A DNA stretch of 8,020 nucleotides from Chloroflexota bacterium (GTDB lineage: Bacteria > Chloroflexota > Limnocylindria > Limnocylindrales > CSP1-4): positions 1 to 8,020 of the forward strand of contig JACVXW010000101.1 in assembly GCA_015661135.1 (NCBI GenBank), given 5' to 3'. Position 1 is the first letter of the stretch; each line of letters begins with the position of its first letter. A program made the position numbers and the translations under genes. The notes beneath the pieces were generated by a model. It saw only the letters and a program-made list of their open reading frames with translations, was not told the origin of the DNA and did no database searches. Below are positions 1-6,516 of the stretch, one piece after another.

Positions 1-2676
1 ACGCGCCAGCGGATGCCGGACGACCTGCGCGACCAGTTCCCGAAGGTCCGCGAGGTCGTGAAGGCCCTCCGGTTCCCCGTCTACGAACTGGCAGGCTTCG
101 AGGCGGACGACGTCATCGGCACGCTCACCGTTGATGCGGAGGCCAGGGACCTCGATACGACGATCGTGACCGGGGACCTGGACATGCTCCAGATCGTCAG
201 CGATCGCGTTCGGCTCATGACGACCCGGTCTGGTGTCGAGAACACGATCCTGTACGACCCCGCCCGGATCCGTGAGCGGTACGAACTCGCGCCGTCGCAG
301 ATGATCGACTACAAGTCGCTCAAGGGCGACACCACGGACAACATCCCGGGCGTCCCGGGCGTGGGCGAGAAGACCGCTGCCAAGCTGATCCGGGACTTCG
401 GCGACCTCGATGCCGTCTACGCCCGCCTCACTGAGGTCAAGCCGGACAAGCTCCGCGACAAGCTTGCCGAGCATCGCGAGCAGGTCTTCCTCGGCCGCGA
501 GCTGTCGACGATCGTCCGGGACCTGCCGGTCTCCCTGGATCTGGATGCGGCGCGCCTCGGCGACTACGACCGCCACGAGGTCATCCGGCTCTTCCGTGAA
601 TACGAGTTCCGGTCGCTGCTGGACCGGCTCCCGCCGCTGCGCGGCGAGTCCGCGTCCGACGCCGCGGAGGCGATCAGGGTCGCCAATCCGACGGTCGGGG
701 CCGCGCGGGTCGGCACGGACCGGCCGGGCGGGTGGGGGAGCGGGCGGCCCATCCGCGCGGGGGCATCGCCGGCCGCCGTTCCGCCGTCCAACAGCCTCCA
801 GTTGTCGCTCGACTTCGGTTCGCTCGGTCCGAGCCCGGCGGCGCCTGTCGTGGGGCCTTCGACCGCCGCGCCGCGCCGCGATCTCTCGTTCGAGGATCTC
901 CCGACCGCGCTCGCGGCTGCTCTTGCCGACCCCACGCTGATCGAGATCCACGAAGGCGCAGGGATCGATGCGCTGGGCCCGTGGCTCGCATCGCAGGCGG
1001 CCGTCGGCATAGCACTCATCGCCGACGACCCGCGGCCCCGGATGGGCGCGGCGCTGGCCGTTGCCGTCGCCGGCGGGGGCGGCCGCGTGGTCGTGGGCGG
1101 CGGAGCGGAGGATGCCGATCGTCTCCGGCGCCTGGTCGCGGCAAGCGGGACACCGGTCGTTGGCCACGAGGTGAAGGCGGTGCTCGTGGCCGGATTTGCC
1201 GAGGACATGGCCGGCGCGGCCGTGCCAGTGGCGTTCGACACGCAGATCGCGGCGTACGTCCTCAACGCCGCGCTGCGATCGCAGACGATCGACGACGTCG
1301 TCGCCGAGCGCCTGGACCTGGTCCTGCCGCCGGCGAAGGAGCTCTCGCCGGTCCATCGAGCCGGGCTTGAGGCGCTCGCCGCGCTGGCCGTGCGGGCGCC
1401 CCTCGAGTCGGCGCTGGAAACGGAGGGCCTCGATCGCCTCTTCCGCGAGATCGAGCTGCCCTTGATCACCGTCCTCGCCCGGATGGAGGCGGTCGGCGTC
1501 GCGGTCGATCTCGACGCCCTTGCGGCGCTCGATCGGGAGTTCGCGACCGAGATCGGCCGGCTGGAACGAGCGATCTATGACGCCGTCGGCCACGAGTTCA
1601 CGATCGGTTCGCCCAAGCAGCTCGGGGAAATCCTGTTCGGGGAGCTGCAACTGCCCAAGGGCCGCAAGACGAAGACCGGCTACTCCACCGACGCGACGGT
1701 CCTCGAGGAGCTGGAGGAGGTCCACCCGGTCATCCGCCCTGTGCTGGACTGGCGGATCTACACCAAGCTGCGTTCGACCTACGTCGAGGCCTTGCCGGCG
1801 CTCATCGCCGCCGACGGCCGCGTCCACACAACCTTCCACCAGGCCGTAGCAGCGACAGGACGGCTGTCGTCATCCGACCCGAACCTCCAGAACATCCCCA
1901 TCCGGACGCCCCTCGGTCGGCGGATCCGGCGGGCCTTCGTGGCCGGCGCGCCGGACCTGGTGCTGGTCGCCGCAGACTACTCGCAGATCGAGCTGCGAAT
2001 CATTGCCCACGTCTCGGGTGACGAGCACCTCCGCGACGCTTTCCTGCGCGGTGCGGACATTCACCGCGAGACGGCGGCCCGCGTCCTCCACAAGGCCGCC
2101 GAGGACGTGACCGGGGACGAGCGGTCGATGGCCAAGATGGTCAACTTCGGGCTCGCCTACGGGATGAGCGACTTCGGCCTGTCCAGCCGGGCGGGCATCA
2201 GCCGCCAGGAGGCCCAGGAGTTCATCAACTCGTACTTCGCTGCGTACTCAGGGATCAGCTACTACATGCTCCACATCAAGGAGACGGCCCGCCGGGACGG
2301 CTTCGTCCAGACACTTCTCGGGCGCCGGCGCCAGATCCCGGAGCTCCGGGCCGCCAATCCCAGCCTGCGCGGGGCAGGGGAGCGAATGGCGATCAACATG
2401 CCGATCCAGGGCACGGCCGCGGACATCGTCAAGATCGCGATGATCCGCCTGGACGAGCGGCTCGCAGCCGACGGATTCCGTGCCCGGCCCCTCCTCCAGG
2501 TCCACGACGAGCTGCTCCTCGAGGTGCCCCGGGATGAGGTGGACCGTCTCGTCCCGGTCCTGCGCGACGTCATGGAAAGCGCCCTGACCCTCGACATCAA
2601 GCTGATCGTGGACATCAAGACCGGCGACGACTGGGAGTCGATGACGCCCGTTTCGCGGCCGGCCGTCGATGCCTGA
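1..2676 (+). CDS. polA: DNA polymerase I, 5'-truncated by the window edge
   Basis: Pol I fills gaps in excision repair and removes Okazaki-fragment primers. The frame is open from base 1 (T-R-Q-R-M-P-D-D-L-R). The ATG at 13 aligns with an internal Met of E. coli PolA near residue 84, so about 80 N-terminal residues lie upstream. The 5' nuclease domain comes first: EADD at 100-111, TGDLD at 169-183, and GDTTDNIPG starting at 325 followed by the helix-hairpin-helix GVGEKTA. A Pro/Gly/Ala-rich linker of about 80 residues follows (roughly 650-890). Next is a degenerate 3'-5' exonuclease domain: the usual D-x-E is E-I-H (943-951), one Asp survives in AFDTQ (1237), and the last Asp region reads LAVRA (1384-1398). 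The polymerase domain is intact: TGRLSS..NLQNIPIR, motif A DYSQIELR (Asp at 1975), motif B R-x3-K-x3-NFG (2122-2148) and motif C QVHDE (2497-2511). The product should therefore polymerise but not proofread. The stop overlaps the mutM start. Confidence 0.97.
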   Translation, partial: TRQRMPDDLRDQFPKVREVVKALRFPVYELAGFEADDVIGTLTVDAEARDLDTTIVTGDLDMLQIVSDRVRLMTTRSGVENTILYDPARIRERYELAPSQMIDYKSLKGDTTDNIPGVPGVGEKTAAKLIRDFGDLDAVYARLTEVKPDKLRDKLAEHREQVFLGRELSTIVRDLPVSLDLDAARLGDYDRHEVIRLFREYEFRSLLDRLPPLRGESASDAAEAIRVANPTVGAARVGTDRPGGWGSGRPIRAGASPAAVPPSNSLQLSLDFGSLGPSPAAPVVGPSTAAPRRDLSFEDLPTALAAALADPTLIEIHEGAGIDALGPWLASQAAVGIALIADDPRPRMGAALAVAVAGGGGRVVVGGGAEDADRLRRLVAASGTPVVGHEVKAVLVAGFAEDMAGAAVPVAFDTQIAAYVLNAALRSQTIDDVVAERLDLVLPPAKELSPVHRAGLEALAALAVRAPLESALETEGLDRLFREIELPLITVLARMEAVGVAVDLDALAALDREFATEIGRLERAIYDAVGHEFTIGSPKQLGEILFGELQLPKGRKTKTGYSTDATVLEELEEVHPVIRPVLDWRIYTKLRSTYVEALPALIAADGRVHTTFHQAVAATGRLSSSDPNLQNIPIRTPLGRRIRRAFVAGAPDLVLVAADYSQIELRIIAHVSGDEHLRDAFLRGADIHRETAARVLHKAAEDVTGDERSMAKMVNFGLAYGMSDFGLSSRAGISRQEAQEFINSYFAAYSGISYYMLHIKETARRDGFVQTLLGRRRQIPELRAANPSLRGAGERMAINMPIQGTAADIVKIAMIRLDERLAADGFRARPLLQVHDELLLEVPRDEVDRLVPVLRDVMESALTLDIKLIVDIKTGDDWESMTPVSRPAVDA

Positions 2677-2944
2677 GCTCCCGGAGGTCGAGACGGTCGC
2701 GCGCGACCTCCGCGGCCTCGTCCTCGGGGCCATGATCACGGATGCCGCCTGCCACTGGGCGCGGACGCTGCGGACGCATGACGCGGAGACGATCGGCGCT
2801 GCACTTGCCGGCCGCCGCATCGAGTCGGTTGGTCGGCGCGGCAAGCAACTGGTCGTGGGGCTGTCCGGTGCCACCGTCCTGACGATCCACCTCAAGATGA
2901 CCGGGCAACTCTTCGTGGTCCTGGCCGGCGCCGCGCCGGACCCC

Positions 2945-2963
2945 TACGTCCGGGAAGTTCGGC
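2945..2963 (+). other. Frame-break and deletion junction inside mutM
   Basis: The bases read TACGTCCGGGAAGTTCGGC. In the upstream frame they give Y-V-R-E-V-R. In the +1 frame, from 2955, they give K-F-G. A normal MutM of this type would have a Y-V-R like the first near one site, and an R-D-V-R-K-F-G about 15 residues later. Both are naturally encoded by near-identical DNA (GTCCGGGAAGTT versus GTCCGGAAGTT). Loss of the segment between two such copies would produce exactly this junction, and the one-base length difference would explain the frame change. The original copies are inferred, not seen. Confidence 0.6.
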
Positions 2964-2981
2964 AAGATCGGGCTCTACGAG

Positions 2982-3728
2982 GTGGATGCCGCGACCGGCG
3001 AGCCGGTGCTGGAAGCCGGCGGCGCCGCCGTCTTTGCCGGGACCGGACCGGAGCCCCTGGGCGACGCGTTCACCCTTCGGGCATTTCGGGGTCTCGTCAG
3101 GGCGCGCCGCGGCCGGCTCAAGCCGCTGCTGCTCGATCAGTCGTTCCTGGCCGGGGTCGGCAACATCTACGCCGACGAGGCGCTGTGGGCCGCTCGCCTG
3201 CATCCGCTTCGATCTGCGACGACGCTGCGCCCAGCCGACGAGCGTCACCTGTACCAGGAGGTCCGGCGCATCCTCAGCGAGGCGATCGAGCGCCGCGGCA
3301 GCTCGATCGACGATTACACCGCCCCGGACGGGGACGGGTCGATGCAGGAGCACCTGCTCGTCTACCAGCGGGCCGGCGAGCCGTGTGCTCGTTGCAGGCG
3401 CCCCGTGCGTCGCATAGTCGTGGGCGGGCGTGCGACCCACTTCTGCTCGTGGTGCCAGCGCCTGCCGGCCGCGGATCGCAAGGGCGCGGCGCCCCTCCTG
3501 CGCGGGATGACGCCGCGCCGGAGCCAGACCCCGAACCGCCGCGGCGGGCGCTGGACCGAGCTGGACGGCCCGGCGGCCCTGGGCCGGACGGCCCCGGAGG
3601 TTGATGCCGCGCTGGCGCGCGAGCATGCCCGGATCCGCGCTCGCGCCGATCGAACCAGCCGTGCTGCAGCGACCCGCCGTGCAGCAGCTCGCGCCGCGGC
3701 CTCCGAGCAGACCGCGCGGGGCAGCTGA
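2982..3728 (+). CDS. 3' fragment of mutM: H2TH, zinc finger and a long basic C-terminal tail
   Basis: This is the part of mutM downstream of the frame break. It is open on its own from a GTG at 2982, though homology to MutM begins earlier, at 2955, so that GTG is only a nominal start. It contains the helix-two-turn-helix DNA-binding region, with the conserved Asn of GVGNIYADE, and the four-cysteine zinc finger that contacts the damaged strand. It lacks Pro2, Glu3 and the N-terminal beta-sandwich, so it could not catalyse excision alone. After the last cysteine codon (3453-3455) a family member normally ends within a few residues. Here 89 more codons follow the next Gln. They include TPNRRGGRWTELDG, then an Arg/Ala-rich, probably helical stretch such as RRAAARAAASEQTARGS. 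The stop TGA at 3726-3728 shares its A with the ATG of the next gene. It is probably not an independent gene. I list it because an automated caller could report it as one. Confidence 0.5.
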   Translation: MDAATGEPVLEAGGAAVFAGTGPEPLGDAFTLRAFRGLVRARRGRLKPLLLDQSFLAGVGNIYADEALWAARLHPLRSATTLRPADERHLYQEVRRILSEAIERRGSSIDDYTAPDGDGSMQEHLLVYQRAGEPCARCRRPVRRIVVGGRATHFCSWCQRLPAADRKGAAPLLRGMTPRRSQTPNRRGGRWTELDGPAALGRTAPEVDAALAREHARIRARADRTSRAAATRRAAARAAASEQTARGS

Positions 3729-5785
3729 TGTCCATCCTTCGCCTCACCGGGGTCTCGCGCGAGGTCGGCACCCTCGTCATCCTCGACCAGATCGACGCGT
3801 CGATCGCCCTCGGCGACCGGATCGGGCTGGTCGGGCCGAACGGCGCCGGCAAGACGACCCTGCTACGGATCGCCGCCGGCGCGGACGAGCCGGATCGGGG
3901 GCAGGTTGCCCGCAAGCGCGGATTGTCGATCGGACTGCTCGCCCAGGAGGCGCACCTGGACGAGCGGTTCATGGCGGCGCCCGACCTGCGAACCGCGGTT
4001 CGGCACGGTGCGGCCCATCTCGAACGAATGGCGGACGAACTCGCCGGCCTTGAGCGCGACGGGCGGGTCACCGAGCCGCACTACGCCGAACTCCAGCACC
4101 GGTTCGAAGTGCTCGGCGGCTACACCCTGGACCAGCGCGTGGATGCCGCCCTCTCCGGGCTCGGCTTCACGCCCGAGGACGTTGCCCGCCCGCCGGCGTC
4201 CCTGTCCGGCGGCGAGCAGACGCGGGCGGCCCTCGCTCGCCTCGTGATCGCGGATCCCGATCTCCTGCTCCTCGACGAGCCCACGAACCACCTGGACCTC
4301 GGCGCGCTCGAGTGGCTGGAGGAGCACCTCCGCCGGCGTGCCGGATCGCTCGTCGTCGCCTCGCACGATCGCGCCTTCCTGGACGCCACGGTGACGCGGG
4401 TCTGGGAGCTGCGCGATCGCCGGATCACGGCCTTCCGCGGTGACTACAGCGCCTATCACCGGCAAAGGGAGGAGCGAGACGCCCGCGCTCTGAAGGACGC
4501 CGACACGCACGGTGCCTCGATCGCGCGCGAGCAGGAACTCGTCCAGCGCTATCGGAGCCACCGCAAGTTTTCCAAGATGCACGAGCACGAGGCCCGCCTC
4601 GAACGCCTCCAGGCGGAAGTCGTCGCCGCACCCAAGGCGACGCGCCGGCTGCGCCTGCCGGGCTCCGGCCTCGTCGGCGGCGGGCCGTCCCGGTCCGGCG
4701 AGATCGTGGTCAGGGTGGACGACCTGGTCGTCGGCTACCTGCCGGTGCCAGGCTCGCATGCGCTGGGCTCGCCACCGACCCCCACGAGGGTTGCCACGGC
4801 CCCATTCCTGGCCGCGCGCCGCGGCGATCGAATCGGCATCGTTGGTCCCAACGGCGCCGGCAAGACGACCCTCCTTCGGACCATCGCCGGCGACCTGCCA
4901 CCGCTTGATGGATCCCTCACCTTCGGCAGCGGCGCCCAGCTCGGCTACCTGGCCCAACTGCGCGCCGCGGCGATCCCCGGTGCGACTGTCCTGGACGCCC
5001 TCCTCGAGGCCGTCCCCGTCACCGCGGGGGAGGGCCGGAGCTACCTCGCCCGCTTTCTCTTTCGCGGCGACGACGTCATGAAGGAGGTCCGGCTGCTCTC
5101 GGGCGGCGAACGGAGCCGCCTGGAGCTGGCCCTGCTCGGGGTCACGGCGAGCAACCTCTTCCTCCTCGACGAACCCACGAACCACCTCGACGTGGGCGCC
5201 CGCGAGGCGATCGAGGCGTTCCTCGCCGACAGTCCCGCAACGATCCTCGTCGTGTCCCACGACAGGCGGTTCCTCGACACGATCTGCGAGCGCCTGTGGG
5301 TGGTGGACGGAGGGCTCGTGGCCAGCTTCGACGGTCGGTATCGGGCCTGGCGAGAGGCGGTTGCGAATGGCTGGACCGTAACTTCGGCGGTCGAGCAGGA
5401 GCGCCTCCGCCTGCACCCGATCGCACGGCACGCCGGCCGGAGCCGGTCGGCCGTGGATGGCGGTGCGCCGCCGGTTGTCGCTGCGTCGGCCGAGGTCCCG
5501 GCCACTGCCGGCACACTCGCTGGTCCGACCGGACGGGCACGCTCGACCGGTCCGCGCGGCCCGAGGCTGTCCAAGGACGCCTACCGCCGGCAGCGTGAGA
5601 CCATCGATGCCGAGTTGACCAGGCTCGGGCTCCGCAAGAACCACCTGGAGTTGTCGATGGGAGATCCCGCCGTGCAGGCCAACTTCGTCGAGCTTCGCCG
5701 GATCACGAGTGAGCTCGCGGACGTCGCCGTCGCCCTCACGGCGGCCGAGGACGCCTGGCTGCAGGTCGAGGAGCGGGCCCCGTGA
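3728..5785 (+). CDS. ABC-F family ATPase (Uup/YdiF-like), probable ribosome-associated factor
   Basis: This is a 685-residue soluble protein with two ABC nucleotide-binding domains and no membrane segment, the ABC-F layout. NBD1 has Walker A GPNGAGKTT (residues 36-44), signature LSGGEQ (159-164), Walker B LLLLDEPTNHLD ending at Asp190, and the switch His in SHDRAF (His213). NBD2 has Walker A GPNGAGKTT (373-381), signature LSGGER (457-462), Walker B LFLLDEPTNHLD (from 477) and SHDRRF. Between them lies a charged helical linker (YHRQREERDAR... to HEARLERLQAEV), the P-site tRNA interaction region of the family. After NBD2 come about 60 low-complexity residues and then a C-terminal coiled coil (about 613-685, LSKDAYRRQRETID onward), as in Uup and some antibiotic-resistance ABC-Fs. 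ABC-F proteins bind the ribosomal E site and relieve stalled or drug-bound ribosomes. The exact subtype cannot be assigned by eye. The ATG shares one base with the preceding stop and the stop overlaps coaE by 4 bp, so it sits inside the operon. Confidence 0.93.
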   Translation: MSILRLTGVSREVGTLVILDQIDASIALGDRIGLVGPNGAGKTTLLRIAAGADEPDRGQVARKRGLSIGLLAQEAHLDERFMAAPDLRTAVRHGAAHLERMADELAGLERDGRVTEPHYAELQHRFEVLGGYTLDQRVDAALSGLGFTPEDVARPPASLSGGEQTRAALARLVIADPDLLLLDEPTNHLDLGALEWLEEHLRRRAGSLVVASHDRAFLDATVTRVWELRDRRITAFRGDYSAYHRQREERDARALKDADTHGASIAREQELVQRYRSHRKFSKMHEHEARLERLQAEVVAAPKATRRLRLPGSGLVGGGPSRSGEIVVRVDDLVVGYLPVPGSHALGSPPTPTRVATAPFLAARRGDRIGIVGPNGAGKTTLLRTIAGDLPPLDGSLTFGSGAQLGYLAQLRAAAIPGATVLDALLEAVPVTAGEGRSYLARFLFRGDDVMKEVRLLSGGERSRLELALLGVTASNLFLLDEPTNHLDVGAREAIEAFLADSPATILVVSHDRRFLDTICERLWVVDGGLVASFDGRYRAWREAVANGWTVTSAVEQERLRLHPIARHAGRSRSAVDGGAPPVVAASAEVPATAGTLAGPTGRARSTGPRGPRLSKDAYRRQRETIDAELTRLGLRKNHLELSMGDPAVQANFVELRRITSELADVAVALTAAEDAWLQVEERAP
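5768..5773 (+). promoter_or_regulatory. Ribosome binding site for coaE (GAGGAG)
   Basis: GAGGAG lies 8 bases before the GTG at 5782, inside the last codons of the ABC-F gene. It supports the GTG as the coaE start. That start also begins MTDGSVRIGITG, placing the P-loop at the usual distance from the N terminus. The GTG overlaps the upstream stop as GTGA, a typical translational-coupling arrangement. Confidence 0.7.
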
Positions 5786-6402
5786 CGGACGGCAGCGTCC
5801 GCATCGGGATCACCGGCCCGATCGGCTGCGGCAAGTCCACGGTTGCCGGCTGGCTGCGCGATCGCGGTGCCGCCGTCATCGACGCGGATCAGGTTGCGCG
5901 GGAAGTCGTGGAGCCGGGCGAACCCGCGCTCGCCGCCGTCCTGGCGGAATTCGGACCGTCTGTTCGAGCACCGGATGGCCGGCTGGACCGCGCCGCGCTG
6001 GGTCGGATGGTCTTCGCTGATCCGGCGGTACTCAGGCGTCTCGAGGCGATCATCCATCCCGCGGTGCGCCCCCGAATCGAGGCCGCGATCTCGGCGGCGG
6101 AGGCCGACGGCGTGGCGGCCGTCGCGATCGAGGCGATCAAGCTCGTGGAGGGCGGCCTTGCGACCCTCTGCGACGAGGTCTGGCTCATCACCTGCAACCC
6201 GATCCGGCAGCTCGCCCGGGTGGTCGAGCGCGGTCTGACTTCTGCCGACGCGGCCGGGCGGATCCGCGCCCAGGGCGACCTCATGGCCCGGCTCGCGCCG
6301 GCGGCCAGCCGGGTTATCGATACGACCGGGTCCATGGAGGAAACACTGGCCGTCGTGGACGCCGCCTACCGGGCGGCCCTCGGTCGAGCTAAGTCGAGAT
6401 AG
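5782..6402 (+). CDS. coaE: Dephospho-CoA kinase
   Basis: CoaE phosphorylates the 3'-OH of the ribose of dephospho-CoA with ATP, the last step of coenzyme A synthesis in the cytosol. The 206-residue length matches the family. The P-loop is GPIGCGKST (residues 12-20), followed by VIDADQVAREVVEPGEPAL with the conserved Asp34 and Asp36. Then come F(A)DP..LRRLEAIIHPAVRPRI, the typical H-P-x-(V/I)-R region, and VWLITCNPIRQLARVVERG..ADAAGRIRAQ, the LID-like segment with conserved Arg and Gln. One departure is seen: the usual P-L-L-(F/V)-E strand reads A-I-K-L-V-E (near 6130-6150), losing the Pro-Leu pair but keeping the Glu. It is the last gene of the plus-strand operon. polA-mutM-coaE neighbourhoods are common in Gram-positive-type genomes. 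Here an ABC-F gene separates mutM and coaE. Confidence 0.96.
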   Translation: MTDGSVRIGITGPIGCGKSTVAGWLRDRGAAVIDADQVAREVVEPGEPALAAVLAEFGPSVRAPDGRLDRAALGRMVFADPAVLRRLEAIIHPAVRPRIEAAISAAEADGVAAVAIEAIKLVEGGLATLCDEVWLITCNPIRQLARVVERGLTSADAAGRIRAQGDLMARLAPAASRVIDTTGSMEETLAVVDAAYRAALGRAKSR

Positions 6403-6433
6403 CCGCCCGGCCCGACGAGGCGGACCGGGCGGC
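6402..6433. terminator. GC-rich hairpin right after the coaE stop, candidate bidirectional terminator
   Basis: GCCGCCCGG (6402-6410) pairs perfectly with CCGGGCGGC (6425-6433), giving a 9-bp stem and a 14-base loop. It begins at the last base of the coaE stop codon, in the gap between two converging genes, where a terminator is expected. No U-tract follows on either strand. It may work as a weak or Rho-assisted terminator, or it may be chance in GC-rich DNA. Confidence 0.4.
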
Positions 6434-6494
6434 GCGGGAGGAGCGCCGGGTCAGCGGCGCGGAGAGCTTGCGGCGATGTGCGATGCCCGAGCCC

Positions 6495-6516
6495 CGCCGG
6501 CGTCAGGGCGCCGGCG
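6495..6516 (-). terminator. Hairpin across the cpaB stop codon
   Basis: Two copies of the self-complementary octamer CGCCGGCG (6495-6502 and 6509-6516) flank a 6-base loop that contains the minus-strand TGA. The stem is strong and sits exactly at the 3' end of the minus-strand gene. No T-run follows on the minus strand. The remaining 6434-6494 gap shows no other recognisable signal. Confidence 0.3.

Larger units (their letters stand above)
2669..3728 (+). pseudogene. mutM: Formamidopyrimidine-DNA glycosylase (MutM/Fpg), interrupted by an internal deletion and frameshift
   Basis: MutM excises 8-oxoguanine and Fapy lesions and cuts the abasic site by beta/delta elimination. The N-terminal half, from ATG 2669, has the invariant MPELPEVET start (catalytic Pro2 and Glu3), the conserved Lys in RRGKQL (2843-2845) and IHLKMTG with the void-filling Met (2897). 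It reads in frame to DPYVR at 2953. Homology then jumps to the +1 frame at KFGKIGLYEVD (2955 on). That frame carries GPEPL, the LLLDQ..AGVGNIYADE loop (Asn at 3162), the E-H-L-L-V-Y-Q stretch and a CxxC-x16-CxxC zinc finger (3384-3455). Compared with E. coli MutM, about 15 residues are missing at the junction, including the R-D-x-R part of the RDxR(R/K)FG motif. Left as it is, the first frame runs on as unrelated sequence to a stop at 3604. The start lies inside the polA 3' end and the last stop touches the ABC-F start. Family assignment is certain. Whether the break is biological or an assembly error cannot be decided here. Confidence 0.9.

Noticed and set aside
13..15. ATG at 13 as the polA start
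   Set aside because: The frame is open before it, and the sequence M-P-D-D-L-R aligns with an internal position of Pol I. The first metal-binding Asp region of the 5' nuclease is missing, so the true start is upstream of the window.
564..1469. Long open frame on the minus strand opposite polA
   Set aside because: It has Arg/Ser/Ala-rich low-complexity translation with no motif and overlaps the well-supported polA coding frame. This is a usual shadow in GC-rich DNA.
2948..2960. Programmed +1 ribosomal frameshifting in mutM
   Set aside because: No slippery run, rare codon or stop codon sits at the site. A conserved stretch of about 15 residues is absent, which frameshifting cannot explain.
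3839..4872. A 23-base exact repeat (3839-3861 and 4850-4872) in the ABC-F gene
   Set aside because: Both copies encode the Walker A motif of the two ATPase domains. The identity comes from conserved residues and strong codon bias, not a mobile or regulatory repeat.
3863..5644. 593-codon minus-strand open frame opposite the ABC-F gene
   Set aside because: Its length reflects the scarcity of stop codons in high-GC antisense frames. The translation has no recognisable domain, while the plus strand carries two complete ABC domains.
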